64,000 nt of DNA, from assembly GCF_002723455.1 (NCBI RefSeq), contig NZ_PDUS01000004.1, forward strand, positions 1 through 64,000. Direction: 5' to 3'. This document shows, piece by piece, positions 41,432 to 51,554 of this stretch (within the stretch, counting starts at the first letter, position 1; each line of letters opens with the position of its first letter). This DNA is from Pseudoalteromonas sp. 3D05 (lineage in GTDB: Bacteria; Pseudomonadota; Gammaproteobacteria; Enterobacterales; Alteromonadaceae). Below the pieces are notes generated by a model that saw only the letters and a program-made list of their open reading frames with translations, made no database searches and was not told where the DNA came from. Position numbers and translations under genes: made by a program.

Positions 41432-41752
41432 AAAAAACATCTCCTACTAGATGATTTAGAGTTAAATTAAAATAAGAATGAAATTTTGCCCGTCTCACTC
41501 TTGGATACATTATATACTATATAAAAGCATGTGAAATAAAAAACTTTGAGTACACCTAAAAGGTAAACTAAAAGTTAAAGAATGAAAATAGCTATTGTTA
41601 ATAGAACAACAAATAAAATATTAAATTATTTGAATACCCCTAATGTATCAAATAATTTATTTTTTTAAACTCACTTTACGATGAATTTTTTTAAATTAAA
41701 AATCAATAAGTTAAAATTGAAAAAGAACACGTTTCAACCAATTGAGGGAATT
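41432..41752. other. 321-nt AT-rich gap between the XRE gene and a small membrane gene
   Basis: No gene supported. It holds the TATATACTATATA odd palindrome (41511-41523) and long A/T runs; the plus-strand reading frame starting at 41681 has a Lys-rich, low-quality N-terminus with no ribosome binding site and is not used as a start. Confidence 0.4.
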
Positions 41753-41926
41753 ATGTTTAGATTACTCTTTTTATTACCTGTCATACTTTGCATTATTTGG
41801 TACTTTTTTCTTAAGCAAAATGGCGTCCCTATTAAACAAGGTAAAAAAGGCTTTATATACATTTTAGCGTTTTCAGCCCTTGTCTTAGGCTTTTTTATTC
41901 TAATGATTCAAGTCACACAAAATTAG
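41753..41926 (+). CDS. 57-residue two-helix membrane protein, unrecognised
   Basis: The frame opens earlier, but ATG at 41753 has GAGGGA four to nine bases upstream and starts a clean hydrophobic segment. Helix 1 is LLFLLPVILCIIWYFFL, followed by a positive loop (KQNGVPIKQGKKG) and helix 2 FIYILAFSALVLGFFILMI. Loop charges suggest both termini face outward. Not recognised; could be a small stress or regulator protein. No terminator is evident. Confidence 0.6.
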   Translation: MFRLLFLLPVILCIIWYFFLKQNGVPIKQGKKGFIYILAFSALVLGFFILMIQVTQN

Positions 41927-42431
41927 AAATGGGGGTTTTTAATACTAAAAGGTGCTTTTTCACACAATAAAATAAGCAGGCAAAGAGCTTAGAGTCTTTA
42001 GGTTAACTATTCAAAATGAGCATTTCGTTTGGGTTTATGCCCCTTTAGACTCTAATACTATTAATTTAAATTTTTAAAGATTTGGTGCAATGCTGAATAT
42101 ATGAACAATTGTTAGGACTTTTTTCATTCGTCCTCTATTTGTATTAAGCGCTTTAGATAAATACATCGTTTTAAATTTTGACTAACACTATATCGTTATT
42201 CACAACAATTTACAGCTCAACATCCCCCAATGGATATACATTTACGCAAAACAACGCTAGTTAAAATTGTGTGTTATTTAGTGATCAAAGGAGTGTGATA
42301 GCACTTTAAAATCAATGAAAAATTGCTAAAAATGGAAGGAAGTAAGAATGAAGGTAAATTACACTCAGCAAAGCTAAAAATAAGCTTAAAGTAAAAAAGC
42401 CGCTGAATAGCGGCTTAGTATATTTAGTAGG
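41927..42431. other. 505-nt non-coding region before erpA, with erpA terminator
   Basis: No gene over 30 codons with support. At 42394-42416 a stem GCCGC / GCGGC with A-run and T-run flanks is the erpA terminator (minus). The rest is AT-rich, about 68% by eye, with no palindromes or copies of the window's repeat. It is long compared with neighbouring gaps and could hide a small RNA, but nothing shows this. Confidence 0.5.
42394..42416 (-). terminator. terminator after erpA
   Basis: AAGCCGCTATTCAGCGGCTT on the minus strand, followed by a T-run, 15 nt past the erpA stop. Confidence 0.85.
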
Positions 42432-42770
42432 TTATACGCTAAAACTAGCGCCACAGCCACAGGTGGTCGTTGCATTTGGATTAGAAACAAAAAACCTTGC
42501 ACCTTCCAACCCTTCTGTATAATCAACTTCACCGTCAACTAAATACTGAATACTCATTGGATCAACAACTAATGTAACCCCGTTTTTCACTATTTCTAAG
42601 TCGCCTGGGTTCGCTTTCTCGTCAAAAGTAAAGCCATATTGGAAACCAGAACAACCACCGCCTGTAACATAAACACGCAGTTTAAGTTCCGGATTCTCTT
42701 CTTCATCAATTAATTGCTTAACACGGATTGCCGCAGCGTCACTAAATTTAATCGGTAATTCTTCTGACAT
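42432..42770 (-). CDS. erpA: Fe-S cluster insertion protein ErpA
   Basis: A-type carrier that delivers Fe-S clusters to apoproteins such as IspG/IspH. 112 residues with the three cluster cysteines in [11 protein letters not shown] and [10 protein letters not shown]. The C-terminus and length match ErpA rather than IscA. Monocistronic with its own terminator. Confidence 0.95.
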   Translation of the reverse strand: MSEELPIKFSDAAAIRVKQLIDEEENPELKLRVYVTGGGCSGFQYGFTFDEKANPGDLEIVKNGVTLVVDPMSIQYLVDGEVDYTEGLEGARFFVSNPNATTTCGCGASFSV

Positions 42771-42861
42771 ACCAAACCCCTCAATTCCTCTAATAGAAGC
42801 GATTATCTAATACCCGAGTGTTTTAATCAAGTATAGCCTGAGCTTATTAGTCTCTAGATTA

Positions 42862-43644
42862 TTATGGCTTAAGTGGCTCACTTTTTTTGACATCAAGCTC
42901 ATGCATAACACCTAATAACGCGTCATTCATTTTAAAAATAAACTCTTTATCAACACCTTGGCTGAATCCAATATGAGCTGTTTGTTGACTAATTTCATCT
43001 TTTTCTTCAACAATAATATGACTCAACTCCGGATTACTCCTTTTTATATTATCAAGCTCATAAAGCGTGGCATTTCTATCATTAACATAGCAATCTAACT
43101 TATCTGTTAGTAATTTTATAACGTTAGCCTCAGTACTTTTATTTTCCCACAATTTTATATAGCCTGATTGAATCGCCTTTTTATAGCGCTGATTTAACAG
43201 TAAATAACCAGCGTTCATCCCCAAGTGCAAACGTTTTTCCGACGGCAGCTTTAGTGCTAAGGCACTTTCTAAATCTATATTCTGACGACAATAAGTAACC
43301 ACATGCTCTGTGCCTAATGCTATAGAGTATGATGAGATAAAGGGGCGTTTTTCAGAATGACGATAAGGGGGAATGATCCCGACTACATTTCCTTGTTTAG
43401 CGCTCAAAAGGGCCCTTTTCCATGGCATTGGAACAATTTCAACAAAATACTCTCGTTGCAACGGTGTAATTGCACGCCTCAACAACTCAATATAAATCCC
43501 CTTTAATACACCATTTTCCACATAGCTATAAGGAGGGTAATCATCATCTGCCAATATGGTTACAACGTTGCTAGTTTGGCTTTTGACTGGGAAGATGAGT
43601 GTAGATAGCATCATCAAAAATAATATATATTTTGATAAACACAT
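42862..43644 (-). CDS. orphan family-3 extracellular solute-binding protein
   Basis: 260 residues. The ATG at 43644 follows GGAG by six bases and opens a clean signal peptide cleaved after VKS or near it. The start of the fold has DYPPYSYVENGVLKGIYIELL, the family-3 pattern for polar amino acids or related ligands; a second lobe holds NVIKLLTDKLDCYVNDR. It has no ABC permease or ATPase near it, so it may serve signalling or a distant transporter. It is 10 nt downstream of a porin on the same strand. Confidence 0.78.
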   Translation of the reverse strand: MCLSKYILFLMMLSTLIFPVKSQTSNVVTILADDDYPPYSYVENGVLKGIYIELLRRAITPLQREYFVEIVPMPWKRALLSAKQGNVVGIIPPYRHSEKRPFISSYSIALGTEHVVTYCRQNIDLESALALKLPSEKRLHLGMNAGYLLLNQRYKKAIQSGYIKLWENKSTEANVIKLLTDKLDCYVNDRNATLYELDNIKRSNPELSHIIVEEKDEISQQTAHIGFSQGVDKEFIFKMNDALLGVMHELDVKKSEPLKP

Positions 43645-43654
43645 ACCTACTCCA

Positions 43655-44872
43655 TTAATAACGCCAAACTTCTGCATAGTCATACCTAAACCCTATTGAT
43701 AAAGAGTTAAAGTCCGCTAAATATTCAAAGTCCCTATGCAAAAACTCAACATGCAATCGAAGTTTTTCAACAGGTAACCACTCGAAGGTAAGATTGGCAC
43801 CATGAAACTTGTGAGTTTTATTCGCTGAATGCCCATCATCAAAGTCAAAATAACCGGCCTTTACTTTGTAATACTTCCCAAAAGGGTAAGCCATGGACAT
43901 ATCAAATGTATGACCCTGTTTATCATGAATCAAATCGCGGCTATATTTTTTATCTTGATAACCTAAAGCAAAGTACAACCCACTATCAAACGTGTAAGCA
44001 AATGAGCCCCCTAGTATTTCATTATCGTCAAGCTCCCTTTCTCCTTCATATTCACTTATTTTTGTATAAGTTATCGCAATGTGAAGGTTGTCTTTATCAT
44101 AACTAACACCACCGTTAATAAGATCGCTATTATTGTCTCCTTCGGCACCATCAAACTGACTGACTAACATCCACGTAAAATGACCTTTACTGATCTGGTA
44201 GCTAAGCAGGTTATCAACAAAAAAGAGGCTCTCTGGGTCATAAGCAAATGGGCTATTTCCATGATTAAAAATATCAACGTACTCAGCAATAAACAAATAT
44301 TGGGCAGGCCGCTGTTTGCCTATACCAACCGTTCCATAAGGACTATCTAAAGCAACGTAGACTTGCCGAGCTTTACCAAAATCTCCATTATTAGATAAAT
44401 CAATTCCCCACTCGCCATGTAAAATCCCTTGCCAATTATCAGTAAACTCTACCGTTGATTTAAAACCGGCGTGTGAAAGTGCATCCCTTACATCCCATTG
44501 CGATTCGTTATTTTCGTCGATATAACCGAGTGTGGGTCTTAATGTTGCATATATTTTTGCTTCTCTTTCTAAACCGCGAGTTTGGTGACTTAATTGCTGT
44601 TCTTCTGACTTGGGAAGGGGTGTTTCACGTGGAGGTGATGCGGAACTAGAAGCCATTTTTGTGTGATTTTTTTGCTGCTGTTCGAGTACCTTGATTCGCC
44701 GATTGATTGCTTCAAATTGCAACATTAATGGCTCAAGGAGAGCTAATTGTGCTTTTATTTGACTAAGTTCAGATTTCAAATTGTTGAGCTCTTGTTCCTC
44801 GCCCACCTCTTGTCCGTAGACTGAAAAAACATTAGCGGCTGTAAACAACAAGCAAATGAGCTTAACTCGCAT
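43655..44872 (-). CDS. outer-membrane porin with N-terminal coiled coil
   Basis: 405 residues from the ATG at 44872, which has AAGG seven bases upstream; an ATG two codons earlier is too close to that site. A signal peptide ends near residue 22. The stretch ~25-75 is a coiled coil with Leu heptads (LSQIKAQLALLEPLM, INRRIKVLEQQQ), a trimeric stalk as in Alteromonadales porins. A 16-strand-like beta region with aromatic girdles follows, ending in RYDYAEVWRY. Substrate unknown; next to an orphan binding protein and divergent from a chemoreceptor. Confidence 0.82.
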   Translation of the reverse strand: MRVKLICLLFTAANVFSVYGQEVGEEQELNNLKSELSQIKAQLALLEPLMLQFEAINRRIKVLEQQQKNHTKMASSSASPPRETPLPKSEEQQLSHQTRGLEREAKIYATLRPTLGYIDENNESQWDVRDALSHAGFKSTVEFTDNWQGILHGEWGIDLSNNGDFGKARQVYVALDSPYGTVGIGKQRPAQYLFIAEYVDIFNHGNSPFAYDPESLFFVDNLLSYQISKGHFTWMLVSQFDGAEGDNNSDLINGGVSYDKDNLHIAITYTKISEYEGERELDDNEILGGSFAYTFDSGLYFALGYQDKKYSRDLIHDKQGHTFDMSMAYPFGKYYKVKAGYFDFDDGHSANKTHKFHGANLTFEWLPVEKLRLHVEFLHRDFEYLADFNSLSIGFRYDYAEVWRY

Positions 44873-44970
44873 AAACATACCTTACTATTTAAACTTTCAT
44901 TAAGTGTAGACTATATTTATATCTAGATAGCTAAAATGTTCATCCAAGCACTCTTTAAAAGTGGAACCTT

Positions 44971-46851
44971 ATGAAAATCAGAACTAAATTTTCCATCGCC
45001 TCAGGCATCGTGGTATTTATCGTAATTTCAGTAATAGCAACAACCACATACCTACTCGTACAGCAGACTCTTCGCAAGTCTACAACTGCCTATGTTCAAG
45101 ATAACGCCTCATTGCTATCAAACAGTATCAGTAATTGGCTCATTAGCAGGTCGGCACAAATAAACATTTTGAAAAATCAGCTTGAATCAGATTTTTCGAA
45201 ACAAAATTTTCAATCAAGTTTAGAAAATAAAGCACTAACAACTGATTTTTCTCTAGTGTTTGGTACGTTGAATGATGAAAAAACGCTGCGATCTAATGAT
45301 AAAAATAGAGTTAACCCTCCAGGCATTGACTTCAGACAAAGACCTTGGTTTAAATTAGCAAAGAATAGTAACAATACTCTATTTACGGCCCCGTACGTTG
45401 ATGCTGCAACAAATGAGCTTCTCTTATCAGTTGTGAGTGCCATCAATACTGAAAATGGTTTTCAAGGCGTCATTGGCGGTGACTTGAGCTTAGATGCAAT
45501 AGCGAACAGCGTAAACACAATCAATTTTAATGGAAATGGGTTGGCATTTTTAGTCGATGGCGAAGGTAAAATAATCACTCACCCATCCTCAGATTTAAAT
45601 AATAAGCAAACCCAAACTGTATACAGTTCCTCCCCAGCTAATACAAAAAACATTCTGCATATAGATCATGATGGCAAAGAAAAGTTGTTGTATTTTTACC
45701 CGTTAAATAATGAAGCAGGAGTCGATTGGTCTATTGCGATGCTACTTGAAAAAGATAAAGTGTATGAGTCATTAACTGCTTTTACGACACGCACATTACT
45801 GATAGCGATTTTTAGTATCACCTGCTGTGTCTTTATCCTAAGAAAGCTTGCTAAATTATTATTAAAGCCCTTGGATGAACTTGAGCAAGCAATCAATGTA
45901 ATCGCCTCTGGTGGTGGGGATTTAACACAACGATTAACAATCTCCTCAGAAGACGAATGTGGTGTTGTTGCAAATAGTTTTAATCAGTTTTTATCATCAT
46001 TACAGTCGTTAGTTACGGGTGTAATAGGGAAAGCAAACAACGTTGAAGAGCAAAGTAGCGCAGCAAAATCTTTGTCAACAGAATCCAGCCGCTCGCTCAA
46101 TAAACAGTATCAATTAATTGATAGTCTAGCCACTGCGATGCATCAAATGAGTACAACTTCTACAGAAATAGCGTCAAGCGCCCAAGAGGCAGCCTCTTCT
46201 GTAACATCAGTCAATAAATCAACCACCTCAAGCAAAGCTCTTTTTGAGAAAACCGCATCGGATATAGCAAGCTTATCTGATTCAATATCTAACTCTCAGG
46301 AGCTCAGTAATCAACTTGCAGAACACAGTAATAGTATTGAACAGATACTGTCTGTTATTAATAATGTTGCAGAGCAAACTAACTTACTAGCACTCAATGC
46401 AGCGATTGAAGCAGCCAGAGCGGGTGAGCAAGGCCGAGGGTTTGCTGTTGTCGCAGACGAAGTAAGAACATTGGCATCACGTACACAAAGTTCAACTACT
46501 GAAATTAAATCGATGATTGAACAAATACAATTATTCTCATCTAAAGTTCAACAAGCTATGGAGCAAAGCAAACAAAAAGCGTCTCAATGCGTTGAGCAAA
46601 CAGAAGTCGCAAATCAATCACTGAACATGATTTCAATGTCCGTAAAAGACATTATGGACAGAAACTTTCAAATTGCCGCTGCGATAGAAGAACAAAGCAC
46701 TGTAATAGAAGAGATAAATAAAAACACAATTTATATTAAAGATATTAGCGTCCAAGTAGATGAGTTTGCAAAAGAGCAATATGAAACCAACACAAACTTA
46801 GCCGAAAATGTTAATGGTCAACAAAGCTTACTTAATAAATTTATTGTTTAA
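44971..46851 (+). CDS. methyl-accepting chemotaxis protein with dCache sensor
   Basis: 626 residues. TM1 is ~10-32, then a periplasmic dCache_1 domain (~35-268) with RQRPWFKLA and [14 protein letters not shown] near 115-145 and [10 protein letters not shown] near 168. TM2 is ~270-292, then HAMP (~293-348). The signalling domain carries the hairpin tip [19 protein letters not shown] near residue 468. There is no C-terminal NWETF-like CheR pentapeptide. The RxW and D positions echo the amino-acid-sensing dCache motif, but the expected Tyr after Trp is Phe. Divergent from the porin/binding-protein pair. Confidence 0.9.
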   Translation: MKIRTKFSIASGIVVFIVISVIATTTYLLVQQTLRKSTTAYVQDNASLLSNSISNWLISRSAQINILKNQLESDFSKQNFQSSLENKALTTDFSLVFGTLNDEKTLRSNDKNRVNPPGIDFRQRPWFKLAKNSNNTLFTAPYVDAATNELLLSVVSAINTENGFQGVIGGDLSLDAIANSVNTINFNGNGLAFLVDGEGKIITHPSSDLNNKQTQTVYSSSPANTKNILHIDHDGKEKLLYFYPLNNEAGVDWSIAMLLEKDKVYESLTAFTTRTLLIAIFSITCCVFILRKLAKLLLKPLDELEQAINVIASGGGDLTQRLTISSEDECGVVANSFNQFLSSLQSLVTGVIGKANNVEEQSSAAKSLSTESSRSLNKQYQLIDSLATAMHQMSTTSTEIASSAQEAASSVTSVNKSTTSSKALFEKTASDIASLSDSISNSQELSNQLAEHSNSIEQILSVINNVAEQTNLLALNAAIEAARAGEQGRGFAVVADEVRTLASRTQSSTTEIKSMIEQIQLFSSKVQQAMEQSKQKASQCVEQTEVANQSLNMISMSVKDIMDRNFQIAAAIEEQSTVIEEINKNTIYIKDISVQVDEFAKEQYETNTNLAENVNGQQSLLNKFIV

Positions 46852-46972
46852 TTAAGTCACGCTCTAAACCACACTTAAATGATTGAATATCTCTAGATAC
46901 TTCAAAATCAAAAGGACTTACGGTTTCACTTTTGGTAAACTTGCGGCTTAAAAGTGCTGTGAGGAAATATGC

Positions 46973-48655
46973 ATGTGGCTCGAAACGCTGAGGCGTCAAC
47001 TAGCAAAGCCTAAGACATCTGTTCAACTATGCTTGCTCGGCGTGTGCGCAGGGCTAATTGCCGCAATTTTAATAATCTTCTTTCGCCTCACCATCATGTT
47101 TTTCCAGAGTTTATTTCTGAGTACGCCTGATGACTTCACCACACTGCCAACTCTAGAACGTGTAATGCTTCCAATAGGAGCGGCATTAATAATCGCATCA
47201 TTTGCAGCACTTACTGGTTTTAAACATTATCGTTTAGGCATTCCTTTTGTTATACATCGGATAAAAAAACATTACGGCCAAATGCCTTTGTATAACACCG
47301 TGAATCAATTTGTCGGGGGAGCTTTAGCGCTGATCAGTGGCTTCTCTGTTGGCCGGGAAGGCCCTTCTGTTCATTTAGGGGCAACGGGTGCAAGTTTACT
47401 CGCTGACAGATTGCACTTGCCTCATAACTCAATGCGTACACTAAGCGGCTGCGGCGTTGCTGCCGGCATTGCTGCCTCATTTAACACCCCTTTAGCCGCC
47501 GTAATATTTGTTATGGAAGTGGTGTTAAGGGAATATAAAGTACATATTTTTGTACCAATAATGCTCGCAGCAGTGACAGGCGCTCTGGCAACACAATTTG
47601 TCTTTGGTAATGCGTCAGAATTAGCACTTATTACTATTACTCCCCTTTCTGGCTGGCACTATCCATTCCTCATCGTATTTGGCATGGCACTTGGTGCGGT
47701 TGCATTTGCTTTTAATCAAAATTTAATGTTGATTATTCGTACCTTTAAACCTTTGAGTATGTTCCCGCGACTATTACTCGCCGGCCTTATTGCGGGGTTG
47801 ATTGCTTATTTAGTTCCTCATGCGATGGGCTCAGGTATGAGCGCAATTACACTAGCAATAGAGTCCCCAGATGACCTGCAGTTTTTAACCACCATTTTAA
47901 TCGCAAAGCTTCTAGCAACTTTATTTGCTATTGGCCTAGGTATTCCTGGTGGGATTATTGGCCCAGTCATTGGGCTTGGTGTTTTAATGGGCACGCTTAT
48001 GGCGTTTTTTGCGCAGTTTATTAGCCCAGGAGTGGATATTGCCGGCACCTACAGCGTATTAGGAATGGCAGGATTACTAGCAGCCACGTTACACGCACCT
48101 CTTGCTGCATTAACCACGGTAATGGAGCTCACATCGAGTCCTGAAATAATCGTGCCTGCTATGTTGGTAATTTCAACCGCCTACGTAACCGCTCTGCAAG
48201 TATTTGGAAACAGGTCTATTTTCATGCAGCAGTTAGACTTCCAAGGACTTGAATATCAAATATCACCAGCGACAGAAGCCTTACAAAAAGTAGGGGTAAT
48301 GGATGAAATGGACGAACAATTTAAGCTGCTTTACAGTGACGATAAAGAACAAATTAAAACGAGCTTAGATGCCCTTGATAGCCAAACGCCATTGATTGTG
48401 CATGATGCTGAAAACGGATATAGATTAGCCGAATATGATTTGAGCTTAATGTCGGACCAAAATATTTCTATCAACTATATCAGTCTTCAGGGGCTAAGCA
48501 GCCAAGCAACATTAGCTGATGCGTTTGACCTTCTAAAAGATAAACGTTCCGGCGCTGTCTATATTTATAATCTGATGGATAACCAACAAATTATGGGAAT
48601 AATGCGGTGGGATAAAATCCGTCACATTCTAACGATACGAAATACCCTATTATAA
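46973..48655 (+). CDS. ClC-family chloride channel/transporter, non-canonical residues
   Basis: 560 residues with the ClC fold (18 helices) and a C-terminal CBS-like region (~430-560). GREGP (127-131) holds the gating Glu129. The anion-coordinating Ser of GSGIP is replaced: the motif reads YRLGIP (86-91), with Leu at that site. The intracellular proton Glu (E203 in E. coli ClcA) aligns to Val183 in MEVV. GGIFAP is GGIIGP, changing Phe357. The E203 equivalent Val is typical of channels, so this may be a channel or uncoupled. GAGGAAATATGC precedes the start. Confidence 0.88.
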   Translation: MWLETLRRQLAKPKTSVQLCLLGVCAGLIAAILIIFFRLTIMFFQSLFLSTPDDFTTLPTLERVMLPIGAALIIASFAALTGFKHYRLGIPFVIHRIKKHYGQMPLYNTVNQFVGGALALISGFSVGREGPSVHLGATGASLLADRLHLPHNSMRTLSGCGVAAGIAASFNTPLAAVIFVMEVVLREYKVHIFVPIMLAAVTGALATQFVFGNASELALITITPLSGWHYPFLIVFGMALGAVAFAFNQNLMLIIRTFKPLSMFPRLLLAGLIAGLIAYLVPHAMGSGMSAITLAIESPDDLQFLTTILIAKLLATLFAIGLGIPGGIIGPVIGLGVLMGTLMAFFAQFISPGVDIAGTYSVLGMAGLLAATLHAPLAALTTVMELTSSPEIIVPAMLVISTAYVTALQVFGNRSIFMQQLDFQGLEYQISPATEALQKVGVMDEMDEQFKLLYSDDKEQIKTSLDALDSQTPLIVHDAENGYRLAEYDLSLMSDQNISINYISLQGLSSQATLADAFDLLKDKRSGAVYIYNLMDNQQIMGIMRWDKIRHILTIRNTLL

Positions 48656-48673
48656 TCAGTTAAAGAGATCACT

Positions 48674-49108
48674 ATGAGTGTCTTACTTGTCTATAAAGCT
48701 TTACATGTATTTTTTATGATAGCCTGGTTTGCGGGCATATTTTACTTACCTCGTTTATTTGTTTACCACGCAATGACCGAAGAAAAGTCTTGCAGTTCAA
48801 TGCTGAAAATTATGGAGCGTCGCCTACTCTTTTTTGTAACACCCTTTGCGTTTTTAACCACTATTTTTGGCGTCCTAATGATTGTAGAATATGGCCGCGA
48901 TTGGTTTAAATACAGCATGTGGTTACATTACAAATTAGTACTGGTGATTATTTTATACGCATACCACGCCTACTGTTTTAAGTTATTGGCTGACTTTAAA
49001 CACGATAGAAATAAACGCACTGATCGTTTTTATCGTATTTTCAATGAGCTGCCAGTACTGTTGCTACTTGTTATTGTATTTTTAGCGGTAACTAAGCCCA
49101 GTTTATAA
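48674..49108 (+). CDS. hemJ: protoporphyrinogen oxidase HemJ
   Basis: Oxidises protoporphyrinogen IX in heme synthesis. 144 residues, four hydrophobic helices, with conserved His11 (KALHVFFMIAWFAG) and Lys/His in WLHYKLVLVIILYAYH and the HemJ order. It starts 16 nt past the ClC stop. hemL, another heme gene, is two genes downstream with pyrB between. Confidence 0.93.
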   Translation: MSVLLVYKALHVFFMIAWFAGIFYLPRLFVYHAMTEEKSCSSMLKIMERRLLFFVTPFAFLTTIFGVLMIVEYGRDWFKYSMWLHYKLVLVIILYAYHAYCFKLLADFKHDRNKRTDRFYRIFNELPVLLLLVIVFLAVTKPSL

Positions 49109-49114
49109 AAAATT

Positions 49115-49153
49115 TGTTATAATATCGCGCGATTGCGTGCCCATGATTCATGG
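49115..49153 (+). promoter_or_regulatory. extended -10 promoter and leader palindrome before pyrB
   Basis: TGTTATAAT (49115-49123) is a perfect TGnTATAAT extended -10. No good -35 is seen, as is common for this promoter class. The expected start is near 49130. CCATGATTCATGG (49141-49153) is a perfect odd palindrome in the leader, flanked on both sides by GATTGCG. It may be an operator or an RNA hairpin. Confidence 0.55.
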
Positions 49154-49191
49154 TTGATTGCGCCCCATTTCAATGTAATAGGAATAACCCA

Positions 49192-50208
49192 ATGTTAAGT
49201 TTCCAAGGCGAAAATATTCTTTCTGTGAATCAGCTCAATAGAGACTGTATTGAACGTATTTTTGCAGTAGCCAAAAAAATGGAACCGTATGCTAAAAAGC
49301 AAAAACGCACCAATGTATTAGAAGGCGCCATCTTAGCAAACCTATTCTTTGAACCTAGCACGCGTACACGAGTAAGTTTTGGTACTGCTTTTAATTTGTT
49401 AGGTGGACTCGTTCGTGAAACCACAGGCATGCAAAGCTCAGCCCTTGCAAAAGGAGAGTCACTTTATGACACTGCTCGTGTTATTTCAGCCTACGCTGAT
49501 GCAGTCGCTATGCGTCACCCAGATGCGGGGTCTGTCGCTGAGTTTGCAACTGGCTGCTCTGTGCCAGTAATCAATGGTGGAGATGGTCCTAACGAGCACC
49601 CAACGCAAGCGTTACTTGATCTATTAACGATTGAGCGTGAACTAAATCGCTTTGAACAAGGTATAGATGGGATGCATATAGCGCTTGTTGGTGATTTAAA
49701 ATACGGTCGTACCGTTCATTCACTGTCTAAGCTGCTGTGTCATTACAAAGATATAAAATTCTCAATGGTTGCACCTGATGGCTTACAAATGCCAAGTTAC
49801 ATCTTAGACGCTGTTGATAATGCAGGTCATAAGATTGAACTTGTTGATAAAATGGAAGGTAACCTAGCGGCTGATATCGTGTACCAAACACGTATCCAAG
49901 AAGAGCGCTTCCCATCGCAAGAAGAAGCCAATAAATACCGCGGAGGTTTCCGCATAAGTCAATCAATTTACAATGCACACTGTAAACCAAGCTCAGTGTT
50001 AATGCATCCGTTACCGCGTGATAGCCGCTTAGAAGCAAATGAGCTCGATAACGATTTAAATAGTAACGATAACCTTGCTATTTTCCGTCAAGTGCAAAAT
50101 GGCGTGCTAATTCGCATGGCGTTATTTGCATTAACATTAGATGTTGCAGACAAAGTTGAAAAGTATGAAGTTGAAGTACCTTGGTTTAGCCGTAAACGTA
50201 ACAGTTAA
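49192..50208 (+). CDS. pyrB: aspartate carbamoyltransferase
   Basis: First committed step of pyrimidine synthesis. 338 residues from ATG 49192 (AGGAATAACCC upstream); the frame extends 14 codons earlier without support. Carbamoyl-phosphate motif FFEPSTRTRVSF near residue 52, HPTQALLDL near 138 and HPLPRDSRL near 275. It is longer than E. coli PyrB (311) and lacks an adjacent pyrI. The C-terminal KYEVEVPWFSRKR tail is an addition seen in this lineage. Regulation by UTP through PyrI is not expected. Confidence 0.94.
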   Translation: MLSFQGENILSVNQLNRDCIERIFAVAKKMEPYAKKQKRTNVLEGAILANLFFEPSTRTRVSFGTAFNLLGGLVRETTGMQSSALAKGESLYDTARVISAYADAVAMRHPDAGSVAEFATGCSVPVINGGDGPNEHPTQALLDLLTIERELNRFEQGIDGMHIALVGDLKYGRTVHSLSKLLCHYKDIKFSMVAPDGLQMPSYILDAVDNAGHKIELVDKMEGNLAADIVYQTRIQEERFPSQEEANKYRGGFRISQSIYNAHCKPSSVLMHPLPRDSRLEANELDNDLNSNDNLAIFRQVQNGVLIRMALFALTLDVADKVEKYEVEVPWFSRKRNS

Positions 50209-50256
50209 GCAATACTTTATTTCAAAATAAACCATGAAAACTCAATAGGAATATTC

Positions 50257-51537
50257 ATGACAATTAGCCAAGATTTATTTGCCCGCGCCCAAGCATCAAT
50301 CCCGGGTGGCGTTAACTCTCCAGTTCGTGCCTTTAATGGCGTAGGCGGTACGCCTTTATTCATTACCAAAGCGCAAGGCCCGTTTACTTTTGACGCTGAT
50401 GGTAACCGTTATATTGACTACGTTGGTTCATGGGGACCAATGATTTTGGGTCACAACCACCCTGCTATCAAGCAAGCGGTACTTGACGCTGTTGAAAATG
50501 GTTTAAGCTACGGTGCGCCAACCGAAACCGAAATTTTCATGGCAGAAAAAGTAAAACAGTTAGTACCATCAATTGAAAAAGTACGCATGGTAAGCTCAGG
50601 CACAGAAGCAACCATGAGCGCGATTCGTTTAGCACGCGGTTACACTGGTCGTGACAAGATACTTAAATTTGAAGGCTGCTACCACGGTCATGCTGACTCA
50701 TTATTGGTTAAAGCAGGCTCTGGCGCGTTAACAATGGGTGTACCAAACTCTCCAGGTATTCCTGAGGACTTCGCTAAACATACTTTAACTGTATCGTTTA
50801 ATAACCTAGACGAAGTTAAGGCTATTTTTGCAAAATACGCTGACGAAATTGCTTGTGTTATCGTAGAGCCCGTAGCAGGTAACATGAACTGTATTCCTCC
50901 TGTAGAAGGCTTTTTAGAAGGCCTACGCGCAGTGTGTGACGAGTACAAATCGGTACTTATCTTTGATGAAGTCATGACGGGTTTTCGTGTCGCCCTTGGT
51001 GGTGCACAGGCGTATTACAACATCAAGCCAGACTTAACGTGTTTAGGCAAAGTGATTGGCGGTGGTATGCCTGTAGGCGCGTTTGGTGGTAAAAATGAAA
51101 TCATGGATTACATTGCACCTGTAGGGCCTGTATATCAAGCAGGCACGCTTTCTGGTAACCCAATTGCAATGGCTGCAGGCTTAAAAGCACTTGAATTACT
51201 TGATGTTGACGGTCTTCACGACGCACTTGAAGCAAAAAGCAAAGCGATTTGTGAAGGCTTTGAAGCGGCTGCTAAAAAGGCCGGCATTCCACTGACCACT
51301 AATTATGCCGGTGGTATGTATGGTTTTTTCTTCACTGAACAAGAGAAAGTAACGACTTACCAACAAGCAACGCAATGTGACTTAGAACGTTTTAAAAAAT
51401 TCTTCCACTTAATGCTTGAAGAAGGTGTATATTTAGCCCCTTCAGCGTTTGAAGCAGGCTTTGTTTGTTCTGAACACTCAGAGCAAGAAATTGCCGATAC
51501 TATCGCCGCTGCAGAACGCGCATTTGCAAAACTTTAA
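50257..51537 (+). CDS. hemL: glutamate-1-semialdehyde 2,1-aminomutase
   Basis: Makes 5-aminolevulinate from glutamate-1-semialdehyde in the C5 heme pathway. 426 residues, PLP-dependent class III aminotransferase. The Schiff-base Lys is in [19 protein letters not shown] near residue 265; [16 protein letters not shown] near 122 and [17 protein letters not shown] near 148 bind PLP. Terminated by a strong hairpin. Confidence 0.97.
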   Translation: MTISQDLFARAQASIPGGVNSPVRAFNGVGGTPLFITKAQGPFTFDADGNRYIDYVGSWGPMILGHNHPAIKQAVLDAVENGLSYGAPTETEIFMAEKVKQLVPSIEKVRMVSSGTEATMSAIRLARGYTGRDKILKFEGCYHGHADSLLVKAGSGALTMGVPNSPGIPEDFAKHTLTVSFNNLDEVKAIFAKYADEIACVIVEPVAGNMNCIPPVEGFLEGLRAVCDEYKSVLIFDEVMTGFRVALGGAQAYYNIKPDLTCLGKVIGGGMPVGAFGGKNEIMDYIAPVGPVYQAGTLSGNPIAMAAGLKALELLDVDGLHDALEAKSKAICEGFEAAAKKAGIPLTTNYAGGMYGFFFTEQEKVTTYQQATQCDLERFKKFFHLMLEEGVYLAPSAFEAGFVCSEHSEQEIADTIAAAERAFAKL

Positions 51538-51554
51538 TCCACCTGTTTTGCTAT

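Noticed and set aside
41511..41523. TATATACTATATA palindrome as an operator
   Set aside because: Alternating AT is expected often in an AT-rich gap; kept only as a note.
42348..42377. Nine-residue ORF after GGAAGGAAG, with an overlapping 20-codon ORF
   Set aside because: Good spacing by chance in AT-rich sequence; too short to support without conservation.
49143..49157. Four-codon leader ORF (ATG ATT CAT GGT TGA) as a leader peptide
   Set aside because: No ribosome binding site and no attenuator hairpin with U-tract follows.
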